Positions 1 to 8,132 are shown, counted from the stretch's first letter. The stretch: 36,421 nt of DNA from CAZBWE01 sp964495465 (GCA_964495465.1 CAZBWE010000013.1:1-36421), one strand, 5' to 3'. A program made the numbers and translations. The notes: generated by a model from the letters alone, not told the origin.

Positions 1-299
1 GGCTGGATGTCCTATTATAACATAAGTATCGTCAAATAAAGAACATAGCTTTAGTCAAGACACGCCTCCTACGAACTCATACCACCAATTTTGCGTAAAA
101 ATTTATACGCCCCCAAAGGCCAATTGGTTCATAATGCGCTATATGCCCTAAAATTTGAAAAACACTCCTTTTATAGGTCGATTATAACAAATAAATCCGA
201 AATTTCCATATTCCGATTCAAACTCATCATCTAAACGAACCTTTGCAACCGTAAAATCACGTATTTTTATCGAAAATTTTTTTTTATAGGACTTTTGCC
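1..299. other. Intergenic region without a recognised gene
   Basis: AT-rich DNA with stop codons in all frames and no ORF or RNA gene that I recognise. A TATAAT-like hexamer lies on the minus strand at 14-19, which could belong to a promoter of a gene to the left of the window, but I see no convincing -35 box at the right distance. Confidence 0.5.
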
Positions 300-328
300 T
301 TGACAATTTGAGCTAAATTGTGTACGGT
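300..328 (+). promoter_or_regulatory. Sigma-70-type promoter of the first PEP-CTERM gene
   Basis: A perfect -35 box TTGACA lies at 300-305, followed by a 17-nt spacer and a weak -10 box TACGGT at 323-328. Transcription would start near 335, giving a leader of about 124 nt before the start codon at 459. The same TTGACN-17 arrangement recurs at other promoters in this window. Confidence 0.55.
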
Positions 329-329
329 A

Positions 330-347
330 TTTTTACAGGATGGTGGT
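330..347 (+). promoter_or_regulatory. Leader motif shared with another PEP-CTERM gene
   Basis: The 18-mer TTTTTACAGGATGGTGGT is matched at 16 of 18 positions by 10998-11015, which lies in the leader of the PEP-CTERM gene at 11071. The core is CAGGATGGT. Here it sits at the predicted transcript start. Function unknown. Confidence 0.4.
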
Positions 348-397
348 GCGAAGCAGCATATCAAGCTACTCCACAAAACAGGGAGGTCATAAATCCA

Positions 398-426
398 GGC
401 AAAGCTTTGGCTTAATTTGCTTTGCC
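398..426 (+). promoter_or_regulatory. Leader hairpin upstream of PEP-CTERM gene
   Basis: GGCAAAGC (398-405) and GCTTTGCC (419-426) form a perfect 8-bp stem with a 13-nt loop, ending 32 nt before the start codon and about 20 nt before the Shine-Dalgarno sequence. No T-run follows, so it is not a standard terminator. It may stabilise the leader or regulate translation. Confidence 0.5.
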
Positions 427-458
427 GAGCGAAGAGCACAAATTTAGGAGAAGGAAAG

Positions 459-1145
459 ATGATTAAGATGGTGCTAAGAAAACCAAAGATATGGCTTTTG
501 GGTCTGTCAATTGTTCTGATTATCTACCCAACCGGCCCAGCAATGGGCCTCAACATGCTTAGTAATCCCGGAGCAGAAACCGGTAGTTTAGCCAACTGGT
601 CAACTGATGACCCACTGGTTGTCGTCGCTTCACAATCTCAGAAGGAAACTTCGGGTTGGGTTTATCCACATTCAGGAGACTGGTTTTTCAATATGTGTGG
701 ACAAGCTGTAGGCAGCGCTATTACTGAGCGTGTCCTCTATCAGGACACCAATATGAGCGGTTATGCTTCTGATATAGATGCAGACCTGATTACCTTCCAG
801 GCAAGCACATACATGCAAACCGAAAATGCCCAAAGCATGTCAGGCGCAGACTACGCGCAATTAACTCTTTATTTCCTTGATGAATTCGCATCGGAAATCG
901 GTAGTGTCTCAACCGGCCTTGTTGAATCACCAAATCTCACCTGGATTCAGCAAACTCTCGATGGTTCTGTCCCTGCCGGCACGAGGACTATACGATATGA
1001 ACTGCTCGGCCGGAAAGAGGAAGGAACCTGGCTCAACGCTTTCTTCGACGACACAGAGTTCCAGGTGACTGTAATTCCAGAACCGGCGACCGCTTTGCTG
1101 CTCGGTATAGGCGGTTTGGCACTCATTAAAAAACGCAGAAAATAA
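459..1145 (+). CDS. PEP-CTERM sorting domain protein
   Basis: Predicted secreted protein of 228 residues. I chose the ATG at 459 because AGGAGAAGG precedes it at 6-7 nt; the 14 extra upstream codons have no such site. The protein opens with basic residues and a hydrophobic segment ending near Ala-Met-Gly (signal peptide). A 170-residue body with the look of a beta-sandwich follows (begins NMLSNPGAETGSLANW, the usual opening of galactose-binding-like domains of PEP-CTERM proteins). It ends with PEPATALLLGIGGLALIKKRRK-type features: PEP box, hydrophobic helix and basic tail. Family knowledge: such tails are recognised and cleaved by an exosortase, which is not encoded in this window. The ligand and surface role are unknown. 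It has its own promoter and a structured leader. Confidence 0.85.
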   Translation: MIKMVLRKPKIWLLGLSIVLIIYPTGPAMGLNMLSNPGAETGSLANWSTDDPLVVVASQSQKETSGWVYPHSGDWFFNMCGQAVGSAITERVLYQDTNMSGYASDIDADLITFQASTYMQTENAQSMSGADYAQLTLYFLDEFASEIGSVSTGLVESPNLTWIQQTLDGSVPAGTRTIRYELLGRKEEGTWLNAFFDDTEFQVTVIPEPATALLLGIGGLALIKKRRK

Positions 1146-1191
1146 ACCGATTAGAACGAAAAGCTGTTTGTTACTAAATAAAAAAGCTTAC

Positions 1192-1992
1192 TTACTCTCC
1201 ATAGTATGAACAATATGTCTTATCGGTTTCCCAGACAGTAATACAGTGCAGTTTCGCTCCGCTAAATTTGCCTTCGAGTTTGTTCCACGCAAAACCCGCA
1301 ATATTTTCAACGGTTGGATTGGTCTTTTTAAACTCGGCAACATCAACATTTAGATTCTTATGGTCAACAAGTTTGATAAGTTCATTATACACTATTTTCT
1401 CGAAATCCCCGATGCAAAAACTGTCACTGCCTGCCGGTTTTTTTACAGTAACCTCAATAATATAGTTATGCCCATGTCCGGTAGGATTGGCGCAGTTGCC
1501 GAAAATCTCAAAATTACGCGCATCACTTAACTGCTCGTTCCAGAGCTTATGTGTCGCAGCAAACTCGAACTTCTCGCCAAAATAAATCATTTTCGAATCC
1601 TCTGAATTTATCTCCACTTTTCTGAAAGGATTCAGATTCAAACTCAATTTGCTCAGCTTCGCCGACCCAAACCTATCAGCCAATTGTCCCCACGCTGTTC
1701 CTAAAAGCGCAGCTATTTCAAAAAATCCGATATGCCTGCCCTGGCGAAAATCCTCTCTTATTCGCCTTGCAAAGATCGGCACGGCAAATCGGCGGACGCT
1801 TTCATCGATATCATCCACGTTGACAACGAATCCCGTCGTCGGCTCAACTTCGCCGGCCACCTCCACCAGCAATTCGAAAAATATTGATAATCCCTCGCCT
1901 GATGGCCTGGAAGCAAACGAATTATAGCCGTCGCTGTCCGCCGGCAAAAAAGGATTTATCGAAAACCGCACCTGCCTTGCTGTCTTGTGCAT
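1192..1992 (-). CDS. 6-pyruvoyl-tetrahydropterin synthase/QueD family, two-domain form
   Basis: 266 residues, about twice the usual 120-140, so two tandem T-fold domains. The N-terminal half (1-115) resembles the fold but lacks the zinc histidines. The C-terminal half (about 135-266) is complete: FAATHKL gives the first zinc His, CANPTGHGHNY gives the catalytic Cys with the HxH zinc pair, VDHKNLN follows, and the end WETDKTYCSYYGE carries the pterin-anchoring Glu. The Cys-x5-HGH spacing is that of true 6-pyruvoyl-tetrahydropterin synthases; bacterial QueD has Cys-x3-HGH. Substrate in either case is 7,8-dihydroneopterin triphosphate, made by the folE product encoded 11 nt upstream. No queC, queE or sepiapterin reductase is present, so the end product cannot be decided. 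Probably the last gene of the prfB-pepA-folE run. Confidence 0.85.
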   Translation of the reverse strand: MHKTARQVRFSINPFLPADSDGYNSFASRPSGEGLSIFFELLVEVAGEVEPTTGFVVNVDDIDESVRRFAVPIFARRIREDFRQGRHIGFFEIAALLGTAWGQLADRFGSAKLSKLSLNLNPFRKVEINSEDSKMIYFGEKFEFAATHKLWNEQLSDARNFEIFGNCANPTGHGHNYIIEVTVKKPAGSDSFCIGDFEKIVYNELIKLVDHKNLNVDVAEFKKTNPTVENIAGFAWNKLEGKFSGAKLHCITVWETDKTYCSYYGE

Positions 1993-2003
1993 AAAAAATC
2001 CGT

Positions 2004-2591
2004 TTATTTGCTGCCGTTATGCATCAGACTCAAAACCTCATTCCGGCTTCTGGGGTCCCTCCTGAATATCCCCCGAAGCGCCGATGTTACCATCATCGAG
2101 CCGGGCTTTTTTATACCGCGAATTGTCATACAGCTATGTGATGCTTCCAGCACAACCGCAACACCCAGCGGTTTCAAGCTGCTCATCATAAAATCTGCTA
2201 TCTGATACGTAAGTCTTTCCTGCGACTGCAGCCGCCGAGCAAAGCAGTCAACAATACGTGCTAATTTACTGACACCGAGCACCGCCCCGGAGGGTATATA
2301 AGCAACAGCGGCCTTACCGATAAAGGGCATCAGGTGATGCTCGCAAATACTGTAAAAAGGAATATTCCGCAGCAGAACAATCTCATCATAGTTTTCATTA
2401 AAAACACTTTTAAGATGTTCTTTCGGGTCTTCATTCATTCCAGCCAGAAGCTCAGCATACATCCTCGCCACCCGCTCCGGCGTCTTCTTTAATCCATCAC
2501 GCTTGGTGTCCTCACCAACCGCTAAAAGTATTTCCGTTACTGCCTTTTTAATCCTGTCTGCATCAATATTCAATCTGCTTTTAGCACTCAT
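2004..2591 (-). CDS. folE: GTP cyclohydrolase I
   Basis: 195 residues, normal for type IA FolE. The enzyme turns GTP into 7,8-dihydroneopterin triphosphate in the cytoplasm, the entry step to folate and tetrahydropterins. Visible signatures: GLKKTPERVARMY near the N terminus, SICEHHLMPFIGKAAVAYIP with the first zinc Cys and the two active-site histidines (about 105-125), GVSKLARIVDCFARRLQSQERLT, and SHSCMTIRGIKKPGS with the second zinc Cys. All expected ligands are present. It lies 46 nt downstream of pepA and 11 nt upstream of the pterin synthase gene on the same strand, so the two pterin enzymes are probably cotranscribed. Confidence 0.95.
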   Translation of the reverse strand: MSAKSRLNIDADRIKKAVTEILLAVGEDTKRDGLKKTPERVARMYAELLAGMNEDPKEHLKSVFNENYDEIVLLRNIPFYSICEHHLMPFIGKAAVAYIPSGAVLGVSKLARIVDCFARRLQSQERLTYQIADFMMSSLKPLGVAVVLEASHSCMTIRGIKKPGSMMVTSALRGIFRRDPRSRNEVLSLMHNGSK

Positions 2592-2637
2592 CGTCGTCCC
2601 TTCTATGCCGTTCGAACGAAATTCATCAAGTCGTAAC

Positions 2638-4173
2638 TTATTTTCCTGCCAAATTCATAAGATAGTTCGTCAAAAGCCGGACACCAAATCCGCTCGAGCC
2701 CTCTGTTGTAAATTCCGTGGCCTTCTCGAAAATTTCCACCCCCGCTATATCCAGATGTGCCCATCTTGTATCACCAACAAACTGTCTCAAAAACGCTGCC
2801 GCTGTGCAGGCACCGCCCCATTTACTGCCGATATTCTTCAAATCAGCTACCTTGCTCTTCATCTCTTGTGCATACTCATCACTGCTCGGCATAGGCCAGA
2901 CCTTCTCTCCGCTGTCTTCTGCTGCTCTTTGCAGCTGTCTCATCAGCTTCTCATCGTTGCTCATCAGCCCTGCCATATAGTTACCTAAAGCAACCTTGCA
3001 GGCGCCTGTCAGTGTTGCTATGTCAATAATAATATCACACTTTTGCCTGACCGCGTAGCTAAGGGCATCACAAAGTATCATCCTACCCTCGGCATCCGTA
3101 TTCAATACCTCAACGGTTTTGCCGCTGAAAGTGGTAATGATGTCACCTGGCCGATAGCTTGTCCCGCCCGGCATATTCTCTGCTGAAGGTATAATTCCAT
3201 ATATATTCAAAGGCAGTCCCAGCTCAGCCACGGCCTTCATTGTCCCCAATACAGTAACCCCGCCGGTTTTATCTAATTTCATCTCATCCATATTGGCAGC
3301 CGGTTTAATACTGAGCCCCCCGGAATCAAACGTTATTGCTTTGCCCACCAGCGCAACCGTTGGCCGAGAACCTGCCGATTTGCCAGCGGGGCTATATTTC
3401 AGAATAATGAACCTTGGAGCAGTCTTTGAGCCCGAACCGACTGCGAGCACTCCACCCATTCCCTTTGCAGCCATTTGCTTCTCGTCAAAAACCGTGCAAT
3501 TCAATCCTTTTGAAGCACGAGCCAAATCTTTTGCAACAGCCGCTAATTTGGGCGGATTTATTACATTAGCCGGCCGATTCGCCAGCGTCCGTGCATAACT
3601 TTGCGCTTTACCGATAATGGCTCCGCTTATAACGCCGTTATTCAGCTTTTTTATCGCTGCCAAGTCAAAATCTATCACCTCAACGCCAAGTGAGCTCAAT
3701 CGTCCATTTTCGCTCTCGGTAACAAATTCATCGTAACGATAGCTGCCAAAATATATCCCCTCAGCTATGACCCTGCCCATAGCCGCCAAATCAAAACGCC
3801 CACTAAATGCCCTGTGCAATGCCAGACTGAGAGAATTTGCTTTTATTTCCACCGACTTCTTTGCTGCGTTTGCCGCCGCCTTGCGAACCGTATCGAGCGT
3901 TGCCTTTTTCTTTTCACCGAGACCAATCAGCAAAATCCTCTTGGCGCCGACTCTGTCGTTGCCATAAACAATTGCACTTGTTCCCTCCTTACCCTTGAAA
4001 TCGCCTAATTTAATCAATCGCTCAATCTCACCATCGAGCTTGCGGTCTATCTCCCTGCTCAATGTCCCCAGCCCTTTAACGTCGGAGAAATGCCCTACCG
4101 CAAGCAAGTCCGTCTTGCATTCGCCAAAATCAACTTTCCGAGTTTTCAGCTCTACATCTATAATCTGTTTCAT
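2638..4173 (-). CDS. pepA: Leucyl aminopeptidase (M17 family)
   Basis: 511 residues, the usual length. Cytoplasmic two-metal exopeptidase that removes N-terminal residues from peptides. The C-terminal catalytic domain shows GKAITFDSGGLSIKP (metal Lys/Asp), MKLDKTGGVTVLGTM, the family signature NTDAEGRMILCDAL (about 345-358) and KCDIIIDIATLTGACKVALG. The N-terminal 170 residues are the variable macro-like domain. PepA of E. coli also binds DNA, but nothing here shows that role. It starts 79 nt after the prfB stop; that gap contains a 7-nt-period array. folE follows after 46 nt. Confidence 0.95.
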   Translation of the reverse strand: MKQIIDVELKTRKVDFGECKTDLLAVGHFSDVKGLGTLSREIDRKLDGEIERLIKLGDFKGKEGTSAIVYGNDRVGAKRILLIGLGEKKKATLDTVRKAAANAAKKSVEIKANSLSLALHRAFSGRFDLAAMGRVIAEGIYFGSYRYDEFVTESENGRLSSLGVEVIDFDLAAIKKLNNGVISGAIIGKAQSYARTLANRPANVINPPKLAAVAKDLARASKGLNCTVFDEKQMAAKGMGGVLAVGSGSKTAPRFIILKYSPAGKSAGSRPTVALVGKAITFDSGGLSIKPAANMDEMKLDKTGGVTVLGTMKAVAELGLPLNIYGIIPSAENMPGGTSYRPGDIITTFSGKTVEVLNTDAEGRMILCDALSYAVRQKCDIIIDIATLTGACKVALGNYMAGLMSNDEKLMRQLQRAAEDSGEKVWPMPSSDEYAQEMKSKVADLKNIGSKWGGACTAAAFLRQFVGDTRWAHLDIAGVEIFEKATEFTTEGSSGFGVRLLTNYLMNLAGK

Positions 4174-4217
4174 TTTCCCTGACCTTTAACTTCCCCCTTT
4201 ATTTTAATTTGTTTATT

Positions 4218-4259
4218 CAACTAACTCAAAACTTAAAACTAAAAACAATGAACTAAATT
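4218..4259 (-). repeat. Degenerate heptad array at the 3' end of prfB
   Basis: Six consecutive 7-nt units, read on the plus strand as caactaa, ctcaaaa, cttaaaa, ctaaaaa, caatgaa and ctaaatt. Column 1 is C in every unit and the last columns are almost all A. The last unit contains the prfB stop codon (4253-4255). Same period and same placement as the arrays at 5364, 19084 and 27916. Confidence 0.6.
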
Positions 4260-5363
4260 TTCTTTTTTACCTTGTATCGCAAATAGCTTTCAATAAATCC
4301 TTCAAGCTCCCCGTCCAGCACTGCATTTACATTGCCGGTTTGGAAGTCGGTTCGATGGTCCTTAACCATCTGGTATGGCTGCAAGACATAGCTTCGTATC
4401 TGGTTTCCCCAGGCGATTTCTCCCTTCTCTCCATACAGTTTTGCAAGCTCGGCATCACGTTTTTGCTGCTCGAGCATATACAATCTGGCCTTGAGAACTT
4501 TCATCGCCTCGGCCCTGTTTCTGTGCTGGCTTCGTTCGCTTTGACATTGCACCACGATACCGGTCGGCTCGTGGGTAATCCGCACTGCTGAGCTGGTCTT
4601 GTTCACGTGTTGTCCGCCGGCACCTCCGGCCCGGTAAAAATCAATCCGCAGGTCTTCTTCGTTTATTTCAACGTCTCCGGCAGCACTGCCAGAATCAAAT
4701 TCAGGTATGCAGTCCACAGCAGCAAAGCTCGTATGCCGTCTCTTGTTGGAATCGAACGGGCTAATCCGCACCAGTCGGTGAACGCCCACCTCACAAGAGA
4801 GCTTCCCGTATGCAAAGGGCCCGTTGACCCGCAGCGTTATCGACCGAATCCCCACCTCTTCGCCCGGGGTAATATCAAGCTCCTGAAACTTGTATTTGTT
4901 ATGCTCGAAGTACCGCTTGTACATCCTAAGCAGCATATTTGTCCAGTCGCAGCTTTCCGTCCCACCGGCACCGGCATGAATGCTGAAAAAACAATTCTTC
5001 ATATCGTTGGGACCGGATAAAAGCCCCGCCAGCTCTATTTGTTCACACCTTCTTTCAAGCACATCCAGGTCTTCCTGCACCTGTTTTAACTCATCCTCAT
5101 CGGCCGCCAATTCCAATAGTTCCTGAATATCTTTATACTCGCTGTTAATCTCTTCCACCGGCTCAATTACCGATTTAAGTGCGCTTAGCTGAGATACTAC
5201 CGATTGGGCCTTATTGGGATTGTCCCAGAATCCCGTCTGACTCATTTTCTTTTCGAGATTTGCTAATTCGGCCTTTTTGTTAGACAAGTCAAAGCCAGTC
5301 CCGGATATTTTCTATCCGGGCCCCTAAATTCTCTATCGCCGTTCTTAATTCCACTGATTCCAT
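4253..5363 (-). CDS. prfB: Peptide chain release factor 2 (programmed +1 frameshift)
   Basis: RF2 recognises UGA and UAA and triggers peptide release. The main frame (4253-5287) holds the body with the catalytic GGQ motif (YRAGGAGGQHVNKTSSAVRI), HAGAGGTESCDW and GVHRLVRISPFD. It lacks a good start. Upstream, an ATG at 5363 opens a 24-codon zero-frame leader (MESVELRT... ending IRDWL) that stops at TGA 5291-5289. The context is CTT TGA C, the classic RF2 autoregulatory slip site. A +1 slip reads CTT then GAC and joins the main frame, giving about 369 residues (E. coli RF2: 365). The ATG is preceded by GGAAGG. So translation is probably self-regulated: low RF2 means a pause at UGA and more frameshifting. 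The gene lies 59 nt after the secreted lectin gene and before pepA. Confidence 0.95.
5288..5294 (-). promoter_or_regulatory. RF2 programmed frameshift site CTT TGA C
   Basis: On the minus strand the heptamer CTTTGAC is read as CTT TGA in the leader frame. Slipping forward one base gives CTT, GAC and entry to the main prfB frame. The upstream codons CGG GAC TGG are weaker than the E. coli internal Shine-Dalgarno (AGGGGG), but CGGGA lies close by. Confidence 0.92.
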
Positions 5364-5419
5364 CTATTCCGCCTTCCGTCTCCTGTATTCTGTCTCCCGT
5401 CTTCTGCATTCTGCCGTTC
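5364..5419 (-). repeat. Degenerate heptad array between lectin gene and prfB
   Basis: Eight exact 7-nt units without gaps fill almost the whole spacer between the lectin stop (5423) and the prfB ATG (5363). On the plus strand units include gtctcct, gtattct, gtctccc, gtcttct and gcattct. Column 1 is G in seven of eight, column 4 is T in seven, and column 6 is C in seven. On the transcribed strand the array supplies the purine-rich ribosome binding site of prfB. Confidence 0.8.
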
Positions 5420-5422
5420 AGC

Positions 5423-6871
5423 TTATCTTACAAACACCGGTATATAGAAAAAGCGAACCTCGCTTAGGCCGTACTGGTCAAGTGCCCCGTTGCTATGGTT
5501 GCTGTTGGCAGTAATCCTGACATACCTGGCTACCTTGCCTTCAAAGCCAATAGTAGTATTGTGTGCATATTTTGGCTCACCGCTACCTTTGGCAATTTCG
5601 TAAGTGCCCAATGCCGTCCAGTCGGCTCCATCGGTCGAGTACTCAATAGTAACATCCTTAATGCCATAAAGAGTCCCCGCTCCGGTTCCGTTATAGTTCC
5701 ATACCCACATCTTATGAAGCTTGTAGGCCCTTTCGAACTCGTACTTCACCCAGGCCTGTCCCGGCGAGTGGCTTTTGCTCAGCCACATATCCGTAGTTTT
5801 TGTCGAATGTGCGCCATCAGCATCCAGTCCGGAACGGTCCACGGTTCTTTCAGGTCCCGTATCGTTACTGTCCGCACTGACAGCCGTGACATTTTTTATC
5901 TCAGCAAAAGTAAGCTCCTTTGTAAGGGGCTCAACCGTAAATTGCCAGACATCACCTTTATCCCAGCCGGTAGTGCCGTTGGCCTCGTCAACTCGCCAAT
6001 AGTACGTCTTGCCAAATCCCAGGTCAAGAGTTCCAGTAGTGGGATACCCGCTGCTGTCCTGGGGAGTATCTTCAACCGGGTCTTTTTGAAGTGCCCCGGC
6101 AAGACCTTCATTTACGTCTTTGAACTCCTCGCTGAGGTAAATCCTATGGCCGTCTGTTGCCGGTGCAAACTTTCCCGGCGTCCAGCTAAGAACCACCTTA
6201 CAAGGCACATCTTGTTCTTTATCAGCCGGTTTCGGATTAGAGGCCTTTTCTGAAATTTTTGGCCCTTCGCCAATAACATCAGGCAAGGTCGCCGGGTCGA
6301 GCTCCAGGTTGCTGGTTATAATGAAACCGTCAAGGAAATTTTCATTTTCTCGATGCATCCACTCCACCGTGTGTGTCCCCGCCTGCAATGTGAAATGAAC
6401 AACCTGTTTATTATCATCGCTGCTGTGAACGTTTACCCAGTGCCAATCAGCCGTTTCCGGCCTTATGCCGTTCCATAATACCCACCCGGCGCTGTTGTTT
6501 TTCGTATTCGTTGTCGCCCCGGGTATTCGCATCCAGAATGAATCATCTTCTACGTTACTCACCCGGGCCACAACTTTGTATGTCCCTCCCTTAACCGTAA
6601 AATTATACTTTGCACCTTCTGTGTAAATCAGGTCGTTGTTGCCGTCAACATCTCCGGTTGTCCCGATATACTTTCCTCCCGACGGCTCTCCCTGCCCGCC
6701 CACTGTTTTGACCGGGTCGAATGTCCCATCAGGAAAAATCTCCAGCGGCGCTGCCATCGTATCGGCTGTCTCCGCTTCCCGCCAAATCTCTTCAGCCCGA
6801 CAATTCTTCTGCCGGACAAAGCCGGTACTGAAAGATACTACTAAAATTAAAAAAACAACTCTCTTATTCAT
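5423..6871 (-). CDS. Secreted carbohydrate-binding protein (CBM-like, FnIII-like, F5/8 type C)
   Basis: 482 residues from the ATG at 6871, chosen because AAGGA precedes it at 8 nt; an ATG at 6880 overlaps that site. A signal peptide is clear (NKRVVFLILVVSFSTGF...). Three regions follow: a galactose-binding-like domain opening EIWREAETADTM (about 27-200), an FnIII-like domain with NPKPADKEQDVPCKVVLSWTPG and TYYWRVDEANG (about 210-315), and an F5/8 type C (CBM32-like) domain from about 325 to the end, with GQAWVKYEFERAYKLHKMWVWNYN and ARYVRITANSN. No catalytic domain and no PEP-CTERM tail, so it is probably a secreted glycan-binding protein. Its own promoter is at 6925-6953. prfB lies 59 nt downstream. 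Confidence 0.82.
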   Translation of the reverse strand: MNKRVVFLILVVSFSTGFVRQKNCRAEEIWREAETADTMAAPLEIFPDGTFDPVKTVGGQGEPSGGKYIGTTGDVDGNNDLIYTEGAKYNFTVKGGTYKVVARVSNVEDDSFWMRIPGATTNTKNNSAGWVLWNGIRPETADWHWVNVHSSDDNKQVVHFTLQAGTHTVEWMHRENENFLDGFIITSNLELDPATLPDVIGEGPKISEKASNPKPADKEQDVPCKVVLSWTPGKFAPATDGHRIYLSEEFKDVNEGLAGALQKDPVEDTPQDSSGYPTTGTLDLGFGKTYYWRVDEANGTTGWDKGDVWQFTVEPLTKELTFAEIKNVTAVSADSNDTGPERTVDRSGLDADGAHSTKTTDMWLSKSHSPGQAWVKYEFERAYKLHKMWVWNYNGTGAGTLYGIKDVTIEYSTDGADWTALGTYEIAKGSGEPKYAHNTTIGFEGKVARYVRITANSNHSNGALDQYGLSEVRFFYIPVFVR

Positions 6872-6888
6872 AATAGTCATCCTTAAAT

Positions 6889-6909
6889 TGTTCTTTGTTC
6901 TTTGTTTCT
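6889..6909 (-). repeat. Short heptad run in the 5' leader of the lectin gene
   Basis: Three 7-nt units (tgttctt, tgttctt, tgtttct on the plus strand), two of them identical, sit between the promoter and the start codon. Short enough to be chance alone, but the same period occurs repeatedly in this window. Confidence 0.4.
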
Positions 6910-6924
6910 TAATAAATCAGCCCT

Positions 6925-6953
6925 TTTTTACTAATTAGTGATGCTCAAGTCAA
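6925..6953 (-). promoter_or_regulatory. Promoter of the secreted lectin gene
   Basis: On the minus strand TTGACT (6953-6948), a 17-nt spacer, then TAAAAA (6930-6925). The predicted start is near 6918, about 47 nt upstream of the ATG. Confidence 0.6.
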
Positions 6954-7099
6954 GAAGCATTTTTTTGTTGGTCTGAGCAGACTTGCCCCAACCCTTCCTC
7001 AAGACAATAGCAGGGGCGGGGCTTGTCGCAATGAACTAAAAATTACCCCTTAGTGTGTGTCTTTCAGCCCCCGCGTCTTCCTGTCGGAAAACAGGATTA

Positions 7100-7223
7100 G
7101 CCACGAAGGCACAAAGATAAAAAACAAATATGTTATATTCTTGGTATCTTCAGGCCTTTGTGGCAAAACTAATGCGGCGGAACTTGTCGCCTTTAACCTT
7201 TTTTGGCCACTAAGGCGCCAAGA
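7100..7223. repeat. Three copies of a GCCACRAAGGC dispersed repeat
   Basis: GCCACGAAGGCACAAAGA (7100-7117) is repeated at 7206-7223 with 15 of 18 matches and appears inverted at 7164-7153 (GCCACAAAGGCC). This style of short intergenic repeat is widespread in environmental bacterial genomes and gives rise to spurious ORFs. The rest of 6954-7238 holds no gene that I can support. Confidence 0.55.
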
Positions 7224-7238
7224 CTCGAATTTTTTAAT

Positions 7239-8132
7239 TTATATATCTGATTTCTTTGTGTCTTCCTGTCTTTGTCTCCTGCCTCCCTTATTCAGCAATT
7301 CCTGAAGTCTCCCAACCTCCCCGGATTTCATATGATAACTATGGCTGGCGTCCGGGAACTGCCCGCTCTTGGTTTCTTTGCTATAGTTTTTGAAAGCATC
7401 AATTGTGGCCTCTGCTAGATTAGCGTAGCTTTTCGAAAACTTTGGGCTCGGCCCCTGCGTTAATCCCAATATATCAGGAGCAATGAGTATTTGACCGTCA
7501 CATCCGGGCCCTGACCCGCATCCAATCACCGGCAATTCCGTGCGCTTAGTTATAATATCCGCCGCCTCTGCGGCAATCCCTTCAAGCAATAGCGAGCTTG
7601 CGCCTGCCTGGGTCATCTGCTCGGCGAGGTTTATTAGTTCCAGAGCCATTTCAGCGGTTGTCGCTTCTGCTTTGAATCGTCCTATTTTGCTTATACTTTG
7701 TGGCCTAATCCCAATGTGCGCCATAACTGCAATTCCAGCGTCACTAACAGATTTAAGGACATCAAGATATGCCCTGCTTGCTTCTATTTTGACAATCTGC
7801 GCACCTGCTTCTGCAACGAACCTTCCGGCGTTTCTCACCGCCTCAGCATTACCAACCTGGTAAGATAGGAAAGGCATATCGGCCACAAGGCATAAATTCG
7901 GCGCGCCTCGCCGAACCGCAGCAGTTATAGCAACCATAAAATCCATCGTTGCCGGCAGTGTTGAATCGAAACCGAGCACTACCTGTGCTGCAGAGTCACC
8001 TACTAATACCATTTCTATATCGGTTTGGCTGATTAGTTTTGCTGTTGTATAGTCATAGCAGCTAACCGCTGCAATTTTACGACCTTGACGTTTAGCGGCT
8101 ATCAAGTCTGCAATTGTAATTTTATTGTCCAA
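7239..8132 (-). CDS. panB: 3-methyl-2-oxobutanoate hydroxymethyltransferase
   Basis: 297 residues. Catalyses the first committed step of pantothenate synthesis, adding a hydroxymethyl group from 5,10-methylene-tetrahydrofolate to 2-oxoisovalerate. Signatures: AVSCYDYTTAKL, MVLVGDSAAQVVLGFDSTLP (metal-binding Asp), VADMPFLSYQ, VKIEASRAY, MAHIGIRPQS and VIGCGSGPGCDGQILIAPDILG. The start is TTG at 8132, supported by GGAAAGG seven bases upstream. The last residues (GGRRQRQEDTKKSDI) are not family sequence; they are encoded by a pyrimidine-rich heptad-like stretch, so the original stop may have been lost or the array may have grown into the gene. panC and panD are not nearby. It has its own promoter at 8183-8211. 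Confidence 0.95.
   Translation of the reverse strand: MDNKITIADLIAAKRQGRKIAAVSCYDYTTAKLISQTDIEMVLVGDSAAQVVLGFDSTLPATMDFMVAITAAVRRGAPNLCLVADMPFLSYQVGNAEAVRNAGRFVAEAGAQIVKIEASRAYLDVLKSVSDAGIAVMAHIGIRPQSISKIGRFKAEATTAEMALELINLAEQMTQAGASSLLLEGIAAEAADIITKRTELPVIGCGSGPGCDGQILIAPDILGLTQGPSPKFSKSYANLAEATIDAFKNYSKETKSGQFPDASHSYHMKSGEVGRLQELLNKGGRRQRQEDTKKSDI
7260..7294 (-). repeat. Weak heptad array inside the panB 3' end
   Basis: On the plus strand the units gtcttcc, gtctcct and gcctccc fit the same 7-nt consensus as the array at 5364-5419, with one divergent unit between them. It encodes the charged C-terminal tail of PanB. Confidence 0.45.

Noticed and set aside
335..458. c-di-GMP-I riboswitch
   Set aside because: Only one short core-like word is present; the tetraloop stem and the third helix are not evident. 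Kept as a low-interest finding only.
2503..2988. 161-codon plus-strand ORF
   Set aside because: Antisense shadow of folE and pepA, both of which are clear genes.
7057..7305. 82-codon plus-strand ORF antisense to the panB end
   Set aside because: It runs through the GCCACGAAGG repeats and has no ribosome site or protein character.
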